Shown here piece by piece: positions 6,735 through 14,432 of a stretch of 64,000 nucleotides of DNA (position 1 is the first letter of the stretch; each line of letters begins with the position of its first letter). This DNA is from Thiocapsa sp. GTDB lineage: Bacteria > Pseudomonadota > Gammaproteobacteria > Chromatiales > Chromatiaceae. Under the pieces are notes generated by a model that saw only the letters and a program-made list of their open reading frames with translations, ran no database searches and was not told the origin of the DNA. Location of the stretch: assembly GCF_022340925.1 (NCBI RefSeq), contig NZ_JAJDNA010000030.1:1-64000 (forward strand). Reading direction: 5' to 3'. The position numbers and the translations under genes are program-made.

Positions 6735-7184
6735 TCAGTCCTCCGGGATCACGTCGACCTTGATCGTCGCGTCCACCTCCGGGTGCAGATGCAGGGCGAC
6801 CTCGTACTCCCCGGCGGCGCGGAACGGGCCGGTCGCCAGCCGCACCTCCTGCTTCTCCAGCGCAACCCCAGCGGCCGTCACGGCCTCGGCGATGTCGCCG
6901 GTCCCGACCGACCCGAACAGGCGCCCTTCATCGCCCGCCTTACGGGCGATCGTCACACGCATGCCCTCGAGCCGGTCACGACGCGCTTGCGCCTCGGCCA
7001 ACTGCTCCGCGGCAGCCTGCTCGAGCTCGGCACGCCGTGCCTCGAACGCCTCCAGGTTGGCCGCGGTCGCCGGCACGGCAAATCCGAAGGGGACGAGATA
7101 GTTTCGGCCGTAGCCCGGCCGCACGCTCACCTTGTCCCCCAAGGCGCCGAGCGCACCGACCGTTTTCAACAAGATGACTTCCAC
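6735..7184 (-). CDS. rplI: Large ribosomal subunit protein bL9
   Basis: Encodes 149 residues when started at a GTG at 7184 with AGGAG nine bases upstream; the longer frame from 7217 has no family support. The N-terminal RNA-binding domain reads [33 protein letters not shown] (the conserved GYxRNYLxP motif). A long connecting helix ([18 protein letters not shown]...) and the C-terminal domain follow ([18 protein letters not shown]). bL9 binds 23S rRNA near the L1 stalk. It lies in the rpsF-rpsR-rplI operon with the DUF2232 membrane protein gene between rpsR and rplI. Confidence 0.96.
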   Translation of the reverse strand: MEVILLKTVGALGALGDKVSVRPGYGRNYLVPFGFAVPATAANLEAFEARRAELEQAAAEQLAEAQARRDRLEGMRVTIARKAGDEGRLFGSVGTGDIAEAVTAAGVALEKQEVRLATGPFRAAGEYEVALHLHPEVDATIKVDVIPED

Positions 7185-7313
7185 TTCTGTAACTCCTCTC
7201 ATGACGTTCATCGGCATCGGGCGCCGGCGCGACGTGTGGTCGTCGCAGAGGCCCTGCCCCCATTCGCGCGAATCGTCTGGTCGGCGGAGCGCTGGCGGAG
7301 AGCGGTTCGACGA

Positions 7314-8240
7314 TCAGCCAGGCGGTCCGTTTCCGCCGGACCCGGTCTGGCCGACCCGCGCCCGGATATCTCCCCAAATGTCCACCAGACCGATACAGGC
7401 CAACAGGATCAGGGTCTGAGGCATGAAAATCACCATCAGGACGTAGAGTCCGATGAGCCAGGCGGCGTGCGCCTTCTTCAGCGCATGGACCTGGTGGGCC
7501 ACGGCAAGACCTTGCAAGAGCAGCAGCACACCAAGCGCCACCAGCAGGTTTGCGACAAGCCCGACACCACCGACGAAGGGCAAGGCGGCCAACAGCAGGA
7601 CGGTCAGAATGCCAAAGGAGCGGCTCAACCTGAGCGTCCTGAATTCACTGCCGAACCCGCCCGGGTTATAGAGTATGGCCTGCCACCAGCGAGCGACGAA
7701 GAGTCCCAGCAGCACCTGCGCAACCACAGCGGCAGCAAACGCGCCCGTCATCCAGCGCGACAGACTGGCGAACGCGCCCCTGCTGGCATCCTCTGTCAGC
7801 ACACCGTCCTGGACCAATGCCTGGCGGAAGGGATCGAGAAGGTCAAGCCAGGCCGCGGCCGGATCCTCGATGAAGGCATAGGCGAGAAGCGTCAGCAGCA
7901 CGGCGGCCGCCCCGGCGAGCTGCACCGTCAGCCCGAGGGATCGGCTGTATCTCAGCACCAGCGCGAGGCCCACCACCGGCAGCCACAGCATCAGCAAGAC
8001 ACCGAGGGCCGGCAAAGGGGACCCCAGGGCAAGCCAGGCAAGCGCGCCCATCCCGAGCGTCGCGATCGCGCTGACAGCCAAGCCGTCCTTCGGCCCGCCG
8101 CGCAGGGAGACCAGCCCTACGGAAGCGCCGCTCAGCAGCGCCACCGGAGGCATCAGGACGGACAGCAACGCCGTCACCGCGGCCACCAGGGCCGCCTGCG
8201 ACGGGCCGCGCATGATGAAGCGAGCGATCGCCTTCACCAC
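7314..8240 (-). CDS. DUF2232 polytopic membrane protein
   Basis: A 308-residue, very hydrophobic protein with about eight predicted membrane helices: AALVAAVTALLSVLMPPVALLSG near the start, LGMGALAWLALG, LGVLLMLWLPVVGLALVL, GAAAVLLTLLAYAF, TGAFAAAVVAQVLLGLFVA, ILTVLLLAALPFVGGVGLVANLLVALGVLLLL and IGLYVLMVIFMPQTLILLACIGLVDIW. The pattern is that of the YybS-like DUF2232 family, commonly found between rpsR and rplI in gammaproteobacteria. Function is unknown; some family members resemble ECF-type transporter membrane components. The conserved site between two ribosomal protein genes implies co-transcription with them. Confidence 0.8.
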   Translation of the reverse strand: MVKAIARFIMRGPSQAALVAAVTALLSVLMPPVALLSGASVGLVSLRGGPKDGLAVSAIATLGMGALAWLALGSPLPALGVLLMLWLPVVGLALVLRYSRSLGLTVQLAGAAAVLLTLLAYAFIEDPAAAWLDLLDPFRQALVQDGVLTEDASRGAFASLSRWMTGAFAAAVVAQVLLGLFVARWWQAILYNPGGFGSEFRTLRLSRSFGILTVLLLAALPFVGGVGLVANLLVALGVLLLLQGLAVAHQVHALKKAHAAWLIGLYVLMVIFMPQTLILLACIGLVDIWGDIRARVGQTGSGGNGPPG

Positions 8241-8323
8241 CGCCGACCCGACTCACGCGCCCGGAGCATCCGGCCGGACAGGGCGGCCGGACGCCGCCCA
8301 CTTCCGGTCGTCATCGGCCCGGC

Positions 8324-8560
8324 TCAGTGTCCGTCGGTGTAAGGGAGCAACGCGAGGTAGCGGGCCCGTTTGACGGCCTGCGCCAGCTGGCGCTGATACT
8401 TCGCCGAGGTACCCGTGATGCGGCTCGGGACGATCTTGCCGGACTCACTGACATAGGCCTTCAGGAGATTGAGGTCCTTGTAGTCGATCTCGGTGATGCC
8501 TTCGGCGGTGAAGCGGCAATAACGCTTCCGACGGAAAAAACGTGATGTGCTTGAGTCCAT
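8324..8560 (-). CDS. rpsR: Small ribosomal subunit protein bS18
   Basis: A 78-residue basic protein with the family signature [11 protein letters not shown] near the start and [50 protein letters not shown], which covers the whole conserved domain. bS18 sits on the 30S platform next to bS6 and 16S rRNA. It follows rpsF with a 15-base gap, in the usual pairing. The single Cys in RKRYCRF is the common position seen in many bS18 proteins. Confidence 0.97.
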   Translation of the reverse strand: MDSSTSRFFRRKRYCRFTAEGITEIDYKDLNLLKAYVSESGKIVPSRITGTSAKYQRQLAQAVKRARYLALLPYTDGH

Positions 8561-8575
8561 GGCTCGCCCCGCGCG

Positions 8576-8989
8576 TCAATCGCTACCGGAATCGCCGCCG
8601 GCGCTGTCGCCGCGGCGCGAATCGTCTCTACGCCCGCCGCCTTCGGAGGCGTCCGAACGCTCCCGCTCGTCCCCTGTCTTGGCCAACGGCGAGGCCTCGG
8701 TGACGGCGTCATCACGGCGGATGATCAGATTCCGAAGGACCGCATCGTTGAAGCGGAAGGCACTCTCGAGCTCGTCGATGGCCTCTTGATCGCACTCGAC
8801 ATTCATCAGGACGTAGTGGGCCTTGTGCACCTTGTTGATGGGATAGGCAAGGGGCCGACGCCCCCAGTCCTCGAACCGATGCACAACACCGCCGCGCTTC
8901 TGCAGGTTTCCCTGATATCGCTCGACCATGCTCGGCACCTGCTCACTCTGGCTCGGATGAACCAGGAAGACCACTTCGTAATGTCGCAT
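8576..8989 (-). CDS. rpsF: Small ribosomal subunit protein bS6
   Basis: Starts at [21 protein letters not shown] (ATG 8989, with GGAGC upstream) and covers the ferredoxin-like bS6 fold: [42 protein letters not shown], and [11 protein letters not shown] at the end of the fold. A low-complexity acidic/serine tail of about 35 residues follows, rich in E, R, S, D and G. Such tails are the substrate of RimK glutamylation in E. coli, though here the tail ends in SGSD rather than poly-Glu. First gene of the ribosomal protein operon; no promoter could be assigned with confidence upstream. Confidence 0.96.
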   Translation of the reverse strand: MRHYEVVFLVHPSQSEQVPSMVERYQGNLQKRGGVVHRFEDWGRRPLAYPINKVHKAHYVLMNVECDQEAIDELESAFRFNDAVLRNLIIRRDDAVTEASPLAKTGDERERSDASEGGGRRDDSRRGDSAGGDSGSD

Positions 8990-9137
8990 TGAAGCTCCTC
9001 TCGGATTGGCAGCCTCCCGCAACGGCCTTTGGACCGGGCCGGTGAGGCAAGGAGTTCCCCCGTAGCGGGCGAATCGCGCATTATACCGGTTCCGTTGGAC
9101 GGGTCAAAACATCCGAAGGGCAGGTCTGGGCCAGGCC

Positions 9138-9590
9138 TCAGGTCGTGCCGACGAGCTCGGTCTCGATGAGGCCCTTCAGGTTATGCACGACCTGTTTCGC
9201 GCCATTTTGAGCGGCTAGACGGATCAGCTTTTCGAACGGCCTGAGCGTCAGGTTCAGACGGCCCAGCTCGAAGATGAAGGTGACATGGGTGTGCGCGCCC
9301 AAAGGCTCGAACCGATACTCGATCAGGTAGGGATCGGTCGCTCCCCGGAAGGTCACGCGACGACCGGGCTCGAGGGCCACGACTCGGAACTGGCTGTCGG
9401 TGCGTCGGCCTTGGTCCATGCGGATCTGCCGGCCGACCCAGCCGACCCGCAGGGGCCCCTCGGTGATCGCCTGGAGACTCCGCACCTCGGGCGACCAACG
9501 TGGATAGTTCAGCACGAAGTCATCCACGACGAAACGAAAGACCTGCGCGGGCGGGAGGTTGATCAAGGTCTTTGCCTGGGTCTTTACCAT
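9138..9590 (-). CDS. SRPBCC/START-like protein (RatA/COQ10 type)
   Basis: A 150-residue protein starting MVKTQAKTLINLPPAQVFRFVVDDFVLNYPRWSPEV, the first strand and helix of the SRPBCC (Bet v 1-like) fold. It continues with VVALEPGRRVTFRGATDPYLIEYRFEP and THVTFIFELGRLNLTLRPFEKLIR and ends in the long C-terminal helix NGAKQVVHNLKGLIETEL. Proteins of this type form a hydrophobic cavity for lipids, quinones or other ligands. I cannot name the ligand here. It stands alone, 150 bases from rpsF, and no tmRNA or smpB is next to it, which argues against a straightforward ratA call. Confidence 0.7.
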   Translation of the reverse strand: MVKTQAKTLINLPPAQVFRFVVDDFVLNYPRWSPEVRSLQAITEGPLRVGWVGRQIRMDQGRRTDSQFRVVALEPGRRVTFRGATDPYLIEYRFEPLGAHTHVTFIFELGRLNLTLRPFEKLIRLAAQNGAKQVVHNLKGLIETELVGTT

Positions 9591-9840
9591 GGGTCATACC
9601 GTCCCAAAAAACGCGCCAGCACACGGGTGAACAGGACCGTCATTCGAGCTTGAACGGACTGTGGGGCCTGCACGACCATACCCAAGACCGAGGTCGGACG
9701 GCTCGGTGTGCCTCGCTTCTTCCCGGTGAGCGGTTTTCTGCTTGCCCGCCCATGGATGAACGCGGCCGCGCGGGCTTGCCGGATTCCCGGATCGGCCGCC
9801 GACCCGGGACGCTCTGGGCGTCTGACGTGCCGAATGCGGT
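9591..9840. other. Intergenic region with no recognised feature
   Basis: The 250 bases between the SRPBCC gene and the J-domain gene were read on both strands. No conserved protein, tRNA or clear terminator was seen. Confidence 0.5.
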
Positions 9841-10602
9841 CTAATCCCCCAACAACAATCGCTTCGCCTCGTTGATCTTGGCCGCCAGATAATCCGAGCC
9901 GCCCCGGTCGGGGTGCAGGCGCTGCATGAGGCGCCGATGGGCGGCGCGGATGGATGCGGCATCGGCGCCCGGCTCGAGCCCGAGGATCGACCAGGCCTCG
10001 GTCTCGGTCAAGCGCTCGCCGTGGGGCGGCGCGCGACCGGGGCGACCGCCGCCCTGATCACTGCGACGCCAGTCCGGATCGCGCTCGCGGTCCAGATAGG
10101 CCTCGAGCACGGCCGCGGATTGGGCATCCGTCTCGCGGTAGAGCTCGATCATGCGCATCAGCTCATCGAGGGTGAGATCAGCGAGCCGGCGACCCTGAAA
10201 AGGGCCATCCAGAACCTCACCATCCATGGTTCCGGTCCCGTGATCCAGGAACATCTCGAGGTAGCGGGTCCGGATCCTCGAGGTCTGAGCACGGTTTCCG
10301 GCAGAGGCCGTCCCGGGACCGGCCAAGCCGCCTAAGCCCAGCCCTCTCAGGAGTTGCTGAACGGCGGGGAAGAGCCGGATCAGATTGGCTGCGCGAAGCA
10401 GAAGCGGGATCGCTGCACCGACGGCGGCGAAGATCGGGTTGAGCCGCCCGGTGGCTGCCGCCAAGACCAGGATCGCAATCAGGCCCCACACGGCGGCCTT
10501 GCGCAGGGTCCGACTCACTCGGTGCGCCGGGGTGGTGCGAAACCAGTGCAGCAGCCAGAGGATCGTCGCGAGGATCCCGACCAAGATCAGCAAACGCGCC
10601 AT
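9841..10602 (-). CDS. Membrane-anchored J-domain protein
   Basis: A 253-residue protein with an N-terminal membrane segment ([18 protein letters not shown]), a second hydrophobic stretch ([15 protein letters not shown]) and possibly a third ([16 protein letters not shown]). A middle region follows ([37 protein letters not shown]), and a C-terminal J-domain with the HPD tripeptide: [49 protein letters not shown]-domains stimulate Hsp70 ATPase activity; this one is presented on the cytoplasmic face of the membrane. The layout resembles the TerB/DjlA-like and 'DnaJ domain membrane protein' families of proteobacteria. The VWA gene lies just upstream with 7 bases between, so the two are probably co-expressed. 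Confidence 0.8.
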   Translation of the reverse strand: MARLLILVGILATILWLLHWFRTTPAHRVSRTLRKAAVWGLIAILVLAAATGRLNPIFAAVGAAIPLLLRAANLIRLFPAVQQLLRGLGLGGLAGPGTASAGNRAQTSRIRTRYLEMFLDHGTGTMDGEVLDGPFQGRRLADLTLDELMRMIELYRETDAQSAAVLEAYLDRERDPDWRRSDQGGGRPGRAPPHGERLTETEAWSILGLEPGADAASIRAAHRRLMQRLHPDRGGSDYLAAKINEAKRLLLGD

Positions 10603-10609
10603 GCCAACC

Positions 10610-11329
10610 TCAGCTTCCTTTCCCGGCGACCTGGTGGGTCAGCTGGAGCGCAGCCCCGCCGCGGGTCCGGCCGAAATCGATCAACGCCTGTCGGCCGCCG
10701 GCGGCATAGACGGCGACCGCGCTCAGCAGGTCGCGCAGCATTTGCGGACTGCTCGAATCAAAGGGGCACCAGGCACCGCCGGTCAGGCGCGCGATCTCAC
10801 GAAAGCAGCGCTCTGCCGCCGGGTCACGGCCTTCCTGAAAGACAAACGCCGGCACACCCAAGAGCCCAAGCCGACCGGCAAGATCGGCGAGCCGCTCGCG
10901 ACTCTCCTCCATGCAGTCACCGACAAGCACCACTGCATCCACGCGCCCTTTCTCGGCCTCTGCCAAGGCATGCGCCAGGACCCGACCGATCTGGGTCAGA
11001 CCGGCTTCACAGAGGACGCGATTCATCCGCTTGAGGAGCTCATCAGAATCCTGATACCAGGGCGAGGTCGCGAAATCCCGAAACCCCCGGTAATAGCAGA
11101 GCTGAACCTCCAGACCACCCAAACCCCGGGTCTCGAGGAACATGCTCGACTGGATCCGCGCCGCCCGGTCCCATGTGGGCTCGCGGCTCGCCGTCGCGTC
11201 CATCGCAAAGATGAGCCGCCCGCGCGCGCCGCGCTTGCCGACCCGCGGTGTCGCGGCGACCTGGCGCAGGAAGGCGCTCACATCCGTTGCGCTCGCCGGT
11301 GATTCGAGGTCGGTTCGTTTCGAGGTCAT
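10610..11329 (-). CDS. von Willebrand factor A-like protein
   Basis: A 239-residue soluble protein whose core is a VWA-like Rossmann fold: [20 protein letters not shown] at residues 40-60 (a DxTxS variant of the DxSxS metal site), [44 protein letters not shown] and [16 protein letters not shown]. No signal peptide is visible, so it is cytoplasmic. It is translated just ahead of the membrane J-domain gene. The pair suggests a chaperone-linked or metal-dependent scaffold role, but the function is not known. I see no MoxR-type AAA partner nearby, which is the usual company of VWA proteins. Confidence 0.65.
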   Translation of the reverse strand: MTSKRTDLESPASATDVSAFLRQVAATPRVGKRGARGRLIFAMDATASREPTWDRAARIQSSMFLETRGLGGLEVQLCYYRGFRDFATSPWYQDSDELLKRMNRVLCEAGLTQIGRVLAHALAEAEKGRVDAVVLVGDCMEESRERLADLAGRLGLLGVPAFVFQEGRDPAAERCFREIARLTGGAWCPFDSSSPQMLRDLLSAVAVYAAGGRQALIDFGRTRGGAALQLTHQVAGKGS

Positions 11330-11505
11330 CTCAGATTGCCTTCATCACAGTCCCGCGGTGTTCGTACCCGGGGATGACGCCGATCCGGTGCCTTGGACCG
11401 GCATGAGAGCGAAGCATTCCCCGGCGGCCGGTTGGGCGGTGCGCGCCAGGCTGCCGGATGGGATTCCGGCAGCAGCCGATCGGCGCCGTCCAGCGCGGGA
11501 CCGGC

Positions 11506-13479
11506 TCAGGTCGGCGCCTCTACACCGGACTCAGGCGCCCAATCGAGCGCATCCCGCACGCCCGCAGACCCGGACTGCGTCATGAAGAATGCCCTCACGT
11601 CGTCCATCGAGCGGGTCCGGGCCATCGCCGGCAGGCTCTCGAGAAAGCGATACCCGTAAGATCGCCCTAACAGCCGCGGGTCGCAGACCACCAGCACACC
11701 TCGGTCGCTGCCGTCGCGGATCAGTCGACCGGCACCCTGCTTGAGGGCAATCACGGCCTGCGGAAGTTGATGGTCGTTGAAGGGATTTCCGCCGCGCCGA
11801 CGCACGGCTTCGATCCGCGCGGCGAGCACGGGGTCACCTGGCGAGGCGAAGGGAAGCCGGTCGATGAGCACGCACGACAGGGCATCACCCCGCACATCGA
11901 CACCCTCCCAAAAACTCGCGGTGCCCAGCAGGACGGCGTTGCCGAGCTCGCGAAACCGCTCCAGGAGCTCCGCGCGCGGCGCCGTTCCCTGAACCAGGAT
12001 CGGATAGGGGATTCGGCACTCCAGACCCTCTGCGGTCTCGCGCAGGGCGCGGTAGCTGGTGAACAGGAGGAAGGCCCGTCCGCGACTGCAGTCGATCAGC
12101 TCGCAGGCGACCTCGAGCAGGTGGGCGTTGTAGTCGGGATCGGCCGGCCGCGGCAGACCGCGGGGCACGAACCAAAGGGCCTGCCGCGCGTAGTCAAAGG
12201 GGCTGTCCCAGCGGGCCGTCCGGGCACCTTCGATCCCGAGCTGACGCGCGAAGTGGTCGAAGCGGTCGCCGACGGCGAGGGTCGCCGAGGTGAATATCCA
12301 GGCGGTCCGCGGACGCCCCATCTGGGCGCGGAAGGGCTCGGCCACCTCAAGCGGCGTCTCGTGCAGCCGAAAGCCCCGACCCTGGATCTCGAACCAACGT
12401 ACGGCCTCAGCCGATGCGCCGGAGGTGAGCCGTTGCAGGTCGTCGCCGAGCGCCTCGGCACGGCCCAGGCAGGCATCGAGTCCCTTGCCTCGACCCTCGA
12501 TCAGCTTGAGCCCCTCCGTGAGCGACCTCAGGCGCCGCATCACCGAATCCATCGCCTTCAACACGGCCTGGTCTTCGGCGAGCTCACTCCAGGGCCCACG
12601 GCGATCGGCGTCGCCCAGGCCGAGACGCAGGTCATGAACGGCCCGGCGCAGCGCCCCGAGACGCTTCGGCAGCTCGGGCACATCGCCGGCCTCACGCCGA
12701 TATTCCAGCTCGCCGTCCCGCACCAGATCCAGCAGCTGCCGACTGCTGACCCGGACGCCGAAGAACCCTGTCGCCGTCTCCGGCAGTTGGTGCGCCTCAT
12801 CGAGCACGAAGCAGTCGGCACCCGGCAGGATTTCGCCGAAGCCCTCGTCCTTCAGCGCCAGATCCGCGCAGAACAGGTGGTGATTGACGACCACCAGATC
12901 CGCCGACTGCGCCTCACGGCGGGCGGCGACCAGATGACAGCCCTGCCAATCCGGGCATTCCTGGCCGAGACAGTTGTCGCTGGTCGAGGTGACGGCCGGC
13001 CAGATCTGGGCATCTTCCGGGATCGGCAGCTCGGCGATATCGCCTCGCTTGGTCGACTTCGCCCACGCCTGAACCTGCTGCAGGCCAATACGAGACTCCG
13101 CATCCAGGCGCATGCAGTCCTCGAGTGAGGACCTCAGCCGATAGATGCACAAATAGTTGGTGCGGCCCTTCAGCAAAGCGGTCCGCACCCGGACGCCCAA
13201 CAGCGAGCGCACCAGGGGCAGGTCACGGTGGAACAGTTGGTCCTGGAGGTTGCGCGTCCCGGTTGAGATCAATACCTTTCGTCGCGACAGGATGGCAGGC
13301 ACCAGATAGGCGAAGGTCTTGCCGGTCCCCGTGCCGGCCTCGCAGATCAGCGTGCCGCCCTCGCTCATGACCGCGGCGATGCACTCTGCCATGGCCTGCT
13401 GCTGAGACCGGTAGGCGAAGCCCGCGAGACGCTCCGAGAGCAGTCCGTCAGGGCCGAAGACAGATCCGAGATCGGCCAT
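11506..13479 (-). CDS. ATP-dependent DNA helicase, DinG/YoaA type
   Basis: A 657-residue superfamily 2 helicase of the XPD/DinG group. Walker A EAGTGTGKT is at 48-55 and the DEAH box at 227-230 (FVLDEAH). Four cysteines at 111, 170, 175 and 181 (NYLC, NCLGQEC, QGC) form the iron-sulfur cluster site. The C-terminal motor domain has SATLAVGDRFDHFARQLG, LFTSYRALRETAEGL, GTASFWEGVDVRGDALSCVLIDRLPF and QGAGRLIRDGSDRG (motif VI). It unwinds DNA 5' to 3', and in E. coli YoaA acts in replication-fork repair with HolC. Length and domain order match YoaA better than the longer DinG. It follows the TPR lipoprotein and mrcB on the same strand, with 41 bases to the former. Confidence 0.92.
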   Translation of the reverse strand: MADLGSVFGPDGLLSERLAGFAYRSQQQAMAECIAAVMSEGGTLICEAGTGTGKTFAYLVPAILSRRKVLISTGTRNLQDQLFHRDLPLVRSLLGVRVRTALLKGRTNYLCIYRLRSSLEDCMRLDAESRIGLQQVQAWAKSTKRGDIAELPIPEDAQIWPAVTSTSDNCLGQECPDWQGCHLVAARREAQSADLVVVNHHLFCADLALKDEGFGEILPGADCFVLDEAHQLPETATGFFGVRVSSRQLLDLVRDGELEYRREAGDVPELPKRLGALRRAVHDLRLGLGDADRRGPWSELAEDQAVLKAMDSVMRRLRSLTEGLKLIEGRGKGLDACLGRAEALGDDLQRLTSGASAEAVRWFEIQGRGFRLHETPLEVAEPFRAQMGRPRTAWIFTSATLAVGDRFDHFARQLGIEGARTARWDSPFDYARQALWFVPRGLPRPADPDYNAHLLEVACELIDCSRGRAFLLFTSYRALRETAEGLECRIPYPILVQGTAPRAELLERFRELGNAVLLGTASFWEGVDVRGDALSCVLIDRLPFASPGDPVLAARIEAVRRRGGNPFNDHQLPQAVIALKQGAGRLIRDGSDRGVLVVCDPRLLGRSYGYRFLESLPAMARTRSMDDVRAFFMTQSGSAGVRDALDWAPESGVEAPT

Positions 13480-13520
13480 GGCAGGCGCCCGCGCGTCCAG
13501 ATCGAACCGCTGCGGTCCGA

Positions 13521-14432
13521 TCAGCCCCCGCTGGCGCGCCGTTCCGCCTCGCTGGCGCCCGCGGTATCCCCGGCGCGGCGCCGCGACTCCGCGATGATCC
13601 GCCAGTTGTCCTTCTTGATCGTCGGATCATCACCGGCAAGGTCATTCGACCGCGCGGCAAGATTGCCGGCCTGGCCTGCCTGACCCTGCTCCAAACGGAC
13701 GCGGGCAAGACGATTCCAGAGGTAGGCTTCCCTCGGAGCGATCCGGAGCGAGCGCTCGAGAGAGGCCGCGGCACCGGTGTAGTCACCCGCCTGTCGCTGT
13801 TGCTCGGCCTGGCGCGCCAAGGCATCGGCGGCTGGCGGCAGACCCGGAATCGCGGACGCGGGGGGTGCCGCGGGCGCGACGGCGACCTGTTGCGGCGGAG
13901 CGGACGGCTGAGATGGCGCAGCGGGGGGCGAACGCGGCTCAGGCGCCTCGGATACCGCCGCCGGCGGCGCGGACGGACTCGGCTGCGAGGCGGGCGGTGG
14001 AGTCGCTGCGGTGCGCCCGGCAGTCTGGTCGGGCGCCGCCGCGGTCGGTGGTCTTGCTGCAACGGGAGGCGCCGGGGGTCGGGGCGGCGGGGCTCCGGGC
14101 CCGTTGTCTGCCGTTACGGGGGCCTGCACGACGCGCGGCGCGGCCGGCGGAGGAGGCTCCGGAGCCGCCGCGGGAGCCACAGCGCTTTCGGCGACTGACC
14201 CGGGCACTGGCTCAGGGTCGGGCGCGGCAGCGGGATCTCGATAGGCGTAGACCTTGGTCGGTTGCTGCCTCGGGGCCGCCGGCTTCTCCGGGCGGGGCGT
14301 CACGGCGGGCGCCGCGGCGACCGGATCGCGCGGCGTCACCTGCACCACCGGCGCTGGCGGCTCCCGGCGCTGCTCTGCCGCACAGGCCGTCAATATGATG
14401 ACGGCCACCAAGATCGCTGGCACTCTGATCAT
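13521..14432 (-). CDS. TPR lipoprotein with a long Pro/Ala-rich linker
   Basis: The 303-residue precursor begins MIRVPAILVAVIILTAC, a signal peptide with lipobox LTAC and lipidated Cys17. Residues 20-190 are a low-complexity linker rich in Pro, Ala and Val. A tetratricopeptide unit covers about 200-300 (PGLPPAADALARQAEQQRQ..., SLERSLRIAPREAYLWNRLARVRLEQGQA, ...DDPTIKKDNWRIIAESRRRAGD). It begins at the mrcB stop codon with a TGATG overlap, so the two are translationally coupled. By analogy, lipoproteins such as LpoB activate PBP1b from the outer membrane across the periplasm; a long disordered linker would let the TPR domain reach the synthase. That role is inferred from context only. Confidence 0.85.
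   Translation of the reverse strand: MIRVPAILVAVIILTACAAEQRREPPAPVVQVTPRDPVAAAPAVTPRPEKPAAPRQQPTKVYAYRDPAAAPDPEPVPGSVAESAVAPAAAPEPPPPAAPRVVQAPVTADNGPGAPPPRPPAPPVAARPPTAAAPDQTAGRTAATPPPASQPSPSAPPAAVSEAPEPRSPPAAPSQPSAPPQQVAVAPAAPPASAIPGLPPAADALARQAEQQRQAGDYTGAAASLERSLRIAPREAYLWNRLARVRLEQGQAGQAGNLAARSNDLAGDDPTIKKDNWRIIAESRRRAGDTAGASEAERRASGG

Noticed and set aside
6783-8342. Long plus-strand frame of 519 codons
   Set aside because: It lies opposite rplI and the DUF2232 gene, is Arg/Gln/Pro-rich without fold features, and is the usual shadow of GC-rich coding sequence.
9138-9590. Calling this RatA toxin
   Set aside because: SRPBCC fold is clear, but the usual smpB/ratB neighbours are missing and the name would overstate the evidence.
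11767-13128. Plus-strand frame of 453 codons
   Set aside because: It is antisense to the helicase gene and has only low-complexity composition.
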